Below, piece after piece: positions 61,679-64,000 of a stretch of DNA of 64,000 nucleotides (positions are counted from its first letter, which is position 1; the number at the start of each line of letters is the position of its first letter). The position numbers and the translations under genes are program-made. The notes under the pieces are model-generated. The model did not search any database. It worked only from the letters and a program-made list of their open reading frames with translations, and was not told the DNA's origin. Origin of the DNA: Cyanomargarita calcarea GSE-NOS-MK-12-04C. GTDB lineage: Bacteria; Cyanobacteriota; Cyanobacteriia; Cyanobacteriales; Nostocaceae. Location of the stretch: the NCBI GenBank assembly GCA_019359595.1, contig JAHHGZ010000037.1, positions 27,316 through 91,315 on the forward strand. Reading direction: 5' to 3'.

Positions 61679-62395
61679 ATGATTAAAAATACTGCAACTC
61701 ACTTAATTCACAATCGAAGCGATCGCGGTCATACTAAAATCGGTTGGCTTGATAGTTTCCATACATTTTCCTTTGGAAATTTTTACGACCCGAACCGCAT
61801 GGGATTCCGTTCTCTAAGAGTGATTAATGATGACCGCATAACTCCTGGTGCGGGTTTTGGAACCCACGGTCATCGTGATATGGAAATTTTTACCTATGTA
61901 TTAGAAGGTGCGTTAGAGCATAAAGATAGCTTGGGTACTGGTTCGGTGATTCGTCCTGGTGAAGCACAAATTATGAGTGCAGGTACTGGTATCACTCACA
62001 GCGAATACAACCACTCTCCAACCGAATCGGTTCACTTATTGCAAATCTGGATTATTCCTGAGACGCAAGGTTTGAAACCAAGATACGACCAAAAGGCTTT
62101 TCCTCTTGAAGAAAGACGCGGTAAATTATGCTTAATCGCTGCTAAAGATGGACGCGATGGTGCTGTGAAGATTTTCCAGGATGTTGATTTATACACATCC
62201 GTTTTGTCAGATGGTGATATTGTGAATTATCACCTCAAACCCAATCGATATGGTTGGTTGCAAATTGCTCAAGGGATAGTGACTTTGAACGGTGAGGAAC
62301 TCAGGGCTGGTGATGGAGTGCAATTGAACGGTGAAGAACAACTTGAAATTAGCACCAATATCGGCGGAGAAATCTTGCTTTTTGATTTGGGTTGA
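61679..62395 (+). CDS. Pirin family protein (YhhW/quercetinase type)
   Basis: 238 residues, two cupin domains. Metal ligands are His57/His59 in GFGTHGHRDMEIFTY, His101 in GTGITHSEYN, and Glu in the HSPTESVHLLQIW region. FHTFSFGNFYDPNRMGF is the family start. YhhW-type pirins can cleave quercetin in vitro and respond to oxidative stress. It follows dps on the same strand but with a hairpin between, so separate transcription is likely. Confidence 0.9.
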   Translation: MIKNTATHLIHNRSDRGHTKIGWLDSFHTFSFGNFYDPNRMGFRSLRVINDDRITPGAGFGTHGHRDMEIFTYVLEGALEHKDSLGTGSVIRPGEAQIMSAGTGITHSEYNHSPTESVHLLQIWIIPETQGLKPRYDQKAFPLEERRGKLCLIAAKDGRDGAVKIFQDVDLYTSVLSDGDIVNYHLKPNRYGWLQIAQGIVTLNGEELRAGDGVQLNGEEQLEISTNIGGEILLFDLG

Positions 62396-62451
62396 TGTTG
62401 TTAAGGGGCAAGGAATTCTATTTGGTTGCAATTTGAAGCCAAATAAGCTGA

Positions 62452-62904
62452 TTAGGATTTCATCGCCAAAATCTTCTTGGCTACTGCTTCCGAAACAGGC
62501 ATGACTGATAAACGATTTCCTTGTCTTACCACCATTAACTCTTCATCGCCAAACTTTTGTCTGAGTATTGATAGCGAGAGGAAGTTAGAAAAAGTCTCAG
62601 CAAATTCAACTACAACCGTTTGCCATCGGGGAGATTCGGGGCTTGATTTTGGGTCGTAGTATTCGTTAATGGGGTCAAACTGGGTCGGGTCAGCAATACC
62701 TGTTTTCACTACCCGCATTAGCCCGATAATACCAGGAGGATTGCTGTTGGAGTGATAGAAAAAAGCTAAGTCACCTTCCTGCATTTGGCGCAGAAAATTG
62801 CGAGCTTGGTAATTGCGAACACCGTCCCAGATAGTTTCACCCTGCCGTTGCAGGTGAGCGATGCTGTAAACTTCTGGTTCAGACTTCATTAACCAATAAT
62901 TCAT
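62452..62904 (-). CDS. EVE-domain protein
   Basis: 150 residues from ATG 62904. MKSEPEVYSIAHLQ, WDGVRNYQARNFLR, FFYHSNSNPPGIIGLMRVV and the C-terminal LMVVRQGNRLSVMPVSE are classic. EVE domains have the PUA-like fold and bind modified bases; many sit in modified-DNA restriction or RNA-modification systems. The gene stands alone here, convergent with the pirin gene. Cytosolic. Confidence 0.93.
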   Translation of the reverse strand: MNYWLMKSEPEVYSIAHLQRQGETIWDGVRNYQARNFLRQMQEGDLAFFYHSNSNPPGIIGLMRVVKTGIADPTQFDPINEYYDPKSSPESPRWQTVVVEFAETFSNFLSLSILRQKFGDEELMVVRQGNRLSVMPVSEAVAKKILAMKS

Positions 62905-63017
62905 CAAAATTTATCCATAAAATTTGTACCATTTTTGAGGATGGAGAATACAGACCTAGAAAAAATCTTTGCTATATGATAGTTTCAGATTTTAGGTAAA
63001 ATGCTAATTTAATCCTA

Positions 63018-63242
63018 ATGCTCACTGATAATAGACTAACCAAACTGCAGCGGCTGCGAAAATTGAGCGACCCCAAAGGTCGCTCAATTGGCGTCCCCGG
63101 CACACAATTTAAAGTCGGGCTTGAATCTCTGATTGGTTTACTACCCGTGGGAGGGGATGTTATCGGCATCCTGATGTCAGTTTACATTTTGTTTCAAGTG
63201 ATTGAATTTAAGTTACCCATGTCAGTTTTGGTTAGGATGTAA
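63018..63242 (+). pseudogene. DUF4112 gene truncated at its 3-prime end
   Basis: 74 residues: RLRKLSDPKGRSIGVPGTQFKVG then GLLPVGGDVIGILMSVYILF, which is the first half of DUF4112. The family continues past VRM with a second hydrophobic half and a soluble tail, but here a stop follows at once (63240). The downstream DNA (63243-63530) contains no continuation and holds repeat-like sequence, including a GGGTGC-TTC-GCACCC hairpin at 63495-63509. A short natural form cannot be fully excluded. Confidence 0.6.
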
Positions 63243-63785
63243 TCTGTGACAAGGATTATAGGCATTAAAAGCATAACATTGCCGAGAATTATTGGAAGTA
63301 TAAGCCCGCCAAACGGCAATATTATGAGTATACCGACAGGACAAGACTTTTAAGCTTAACCCGATTTTCTGTTCCGATGATACTTGTACCCCTACGCCAC
63401 GCAATAGCGCTTTTCTCCGCTTTTAGCGATACCAACCCTGCGGGAACCGCAAAGCGGAACGAAGATGGTTGCCAAGGGCATCGCATAGCTCTTTGGGTGC
63501 TTCGCACCCCGAGTCGTGTAAGTTGTTAGTTTAATTAAGAATAATTATTAATAAGCTAATTATAGTAGAGTGAAGACCGTAACTTTGATATAGTATTTTT
63601 AGCTACTTTAAAGCTGTTCTAAACTCAGCACTAAAATTAAATCTGTTTGCCCTGGCTATTTGCGTATTTCTGCCAAAACTGGATGCTCCCTATTGACAAT
63701 TTTTTCTTTACGTGGGAGTGGCAACATCTCTGTTATTTTACTAGCCCCCAGACAACTAATTATATATCTAGGGGCGAGTAAATAA

Positions 63786-64000
63786 TCAAGCAACAGTAGC
63801 GAGTTGACGATTTTGTGTTTTTTGGATGTTAACATTTTGAGTTGTGTTGACGGAGTAAGTTGTCGCTTTCTGTGTAACTTCATGAGATGCAATATCATAG
63901 ATAGCTTCGAGAGCAGATTCGATAGAACCTTGCAACCAAGCTGGATATTTAGAGCAATGTTCACCGGCAAAAAAGAGATTATTTTGAGGTCTAGCAGCTT
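63786..64000 (-). CDS. Flavin amine oxidase, C-terminal end only
   Basis: The frame runs in from beyond the right edge to a TGA at 63786-63788. It reads NNLFFAGEHCSKYPAWLQGS and IESALEAIYDIASHEV, the C-terminal FAD-binding stretch of flavin monoamine oxidases (FAGEH...P.W..G.IESG.RAA), then about 30 less conserved residues. The oxidase would turn amines or amino acids into aldehydes or keto acids plus peroxide. Substrate cannot be told from this end. Its 3-prime neighbour region 63531-63785 has no gene. Confidence 0.85.
   Translation of the reverse strand, partial: AARPQNNLFFAGEHCSKYPAWLQGSIESALEAIYDIASHEVTQKATTYSVNTTQNVNIQKTQNRQLATVA

Noticed and set aside
63656..63970. 104-codon minus-strand frame near the right edge
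   Set aside because: It overlaps, in another phase, the amine oxidase tail that has clear family motifs.

Overview
The window looks like chromosome from a filamentous, probably heterocyst-forming cyanobacterium (Nostocales-like). The supporting evidence is frequent HIP1 octamers (GCGATCGC), a PsbQ-type photosystem II lipoprotein, IctB, HemJ and several cyanobacteria-restricted families. Heptameric (GGAGTTA)n repeat tracts and many short dispersed palindromes fit the same group. I saw no rRNA, tRNA or CRISPR array, and I cannot name the species.

Left part (1-12.4 kb): a PIN toxin cut by the window edge; a dynamin-like gene that has lost its GTPase domain; a cysteine desulfurase; a three-gene minus-strand cassette (alr0857-like protein, vWA/TROVE-like protein, ARPP-2-like protein); a NACHT-HEAT STAND ATPase facing away from that cassette; and two tandem rhomboid proteases.

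Centre (12.4-42.1 kb): a large exopolysaccharide locus. One minus-strand run holds a polyprenyl-phosphate sugar transferase, a Wzc-type tyrosine kinase, GT2, GT4, a Wzy-like polymerase, GT4, a WecB/TagA transferase and a Tat-exported GH10 glycanase. A second minus-strand run holds a DegT aminotransferase, cyanoexosortase, its partner protein, a Wza-like exporter and a second Wzc-like protein. Between them, on the plus strand, lie a 3293-residue three-module NRPS and a Wzx-like flippase. The NRPS starts with half a condensation domain and carries a dispersed repeat inserted in frame in its last adenylation domain.

Right part (43-64 kb): mostly housekeeping and cyanobacterial core genes: a degenerate GAF histidine-kinase-like protein, ictB, a WGxxGxxG small protein, an acyltransferase, a DUF6671 protein, map, hemJ, an alpha/beta hydrolase, a ThiO-like oxidase, psbQ and a DCC protein. 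Next comes a DUF4157 (eCIS-core) protein with a large C-terminal module of its own. It is flanked by a decayed upstream gene and a broken REP-associated transposase. Then follow a DUF6887 protein, a PIN/Phd toxin-antitoxin pair, a Uma2 nuclease, dps, pirin and EVE genes, a truncated DUF4112 gene, and the 3-prime end of an amine oxidase running off the right edge.

Repeats are a strong theme. At least five related hairpins, several MITE-like elements with terminal inverted repeats, three copies of a (GAAGGAA)n element and about ten heptamer tracts are present. Some of them supply stop codons or coding sequence to neighbouring genes.
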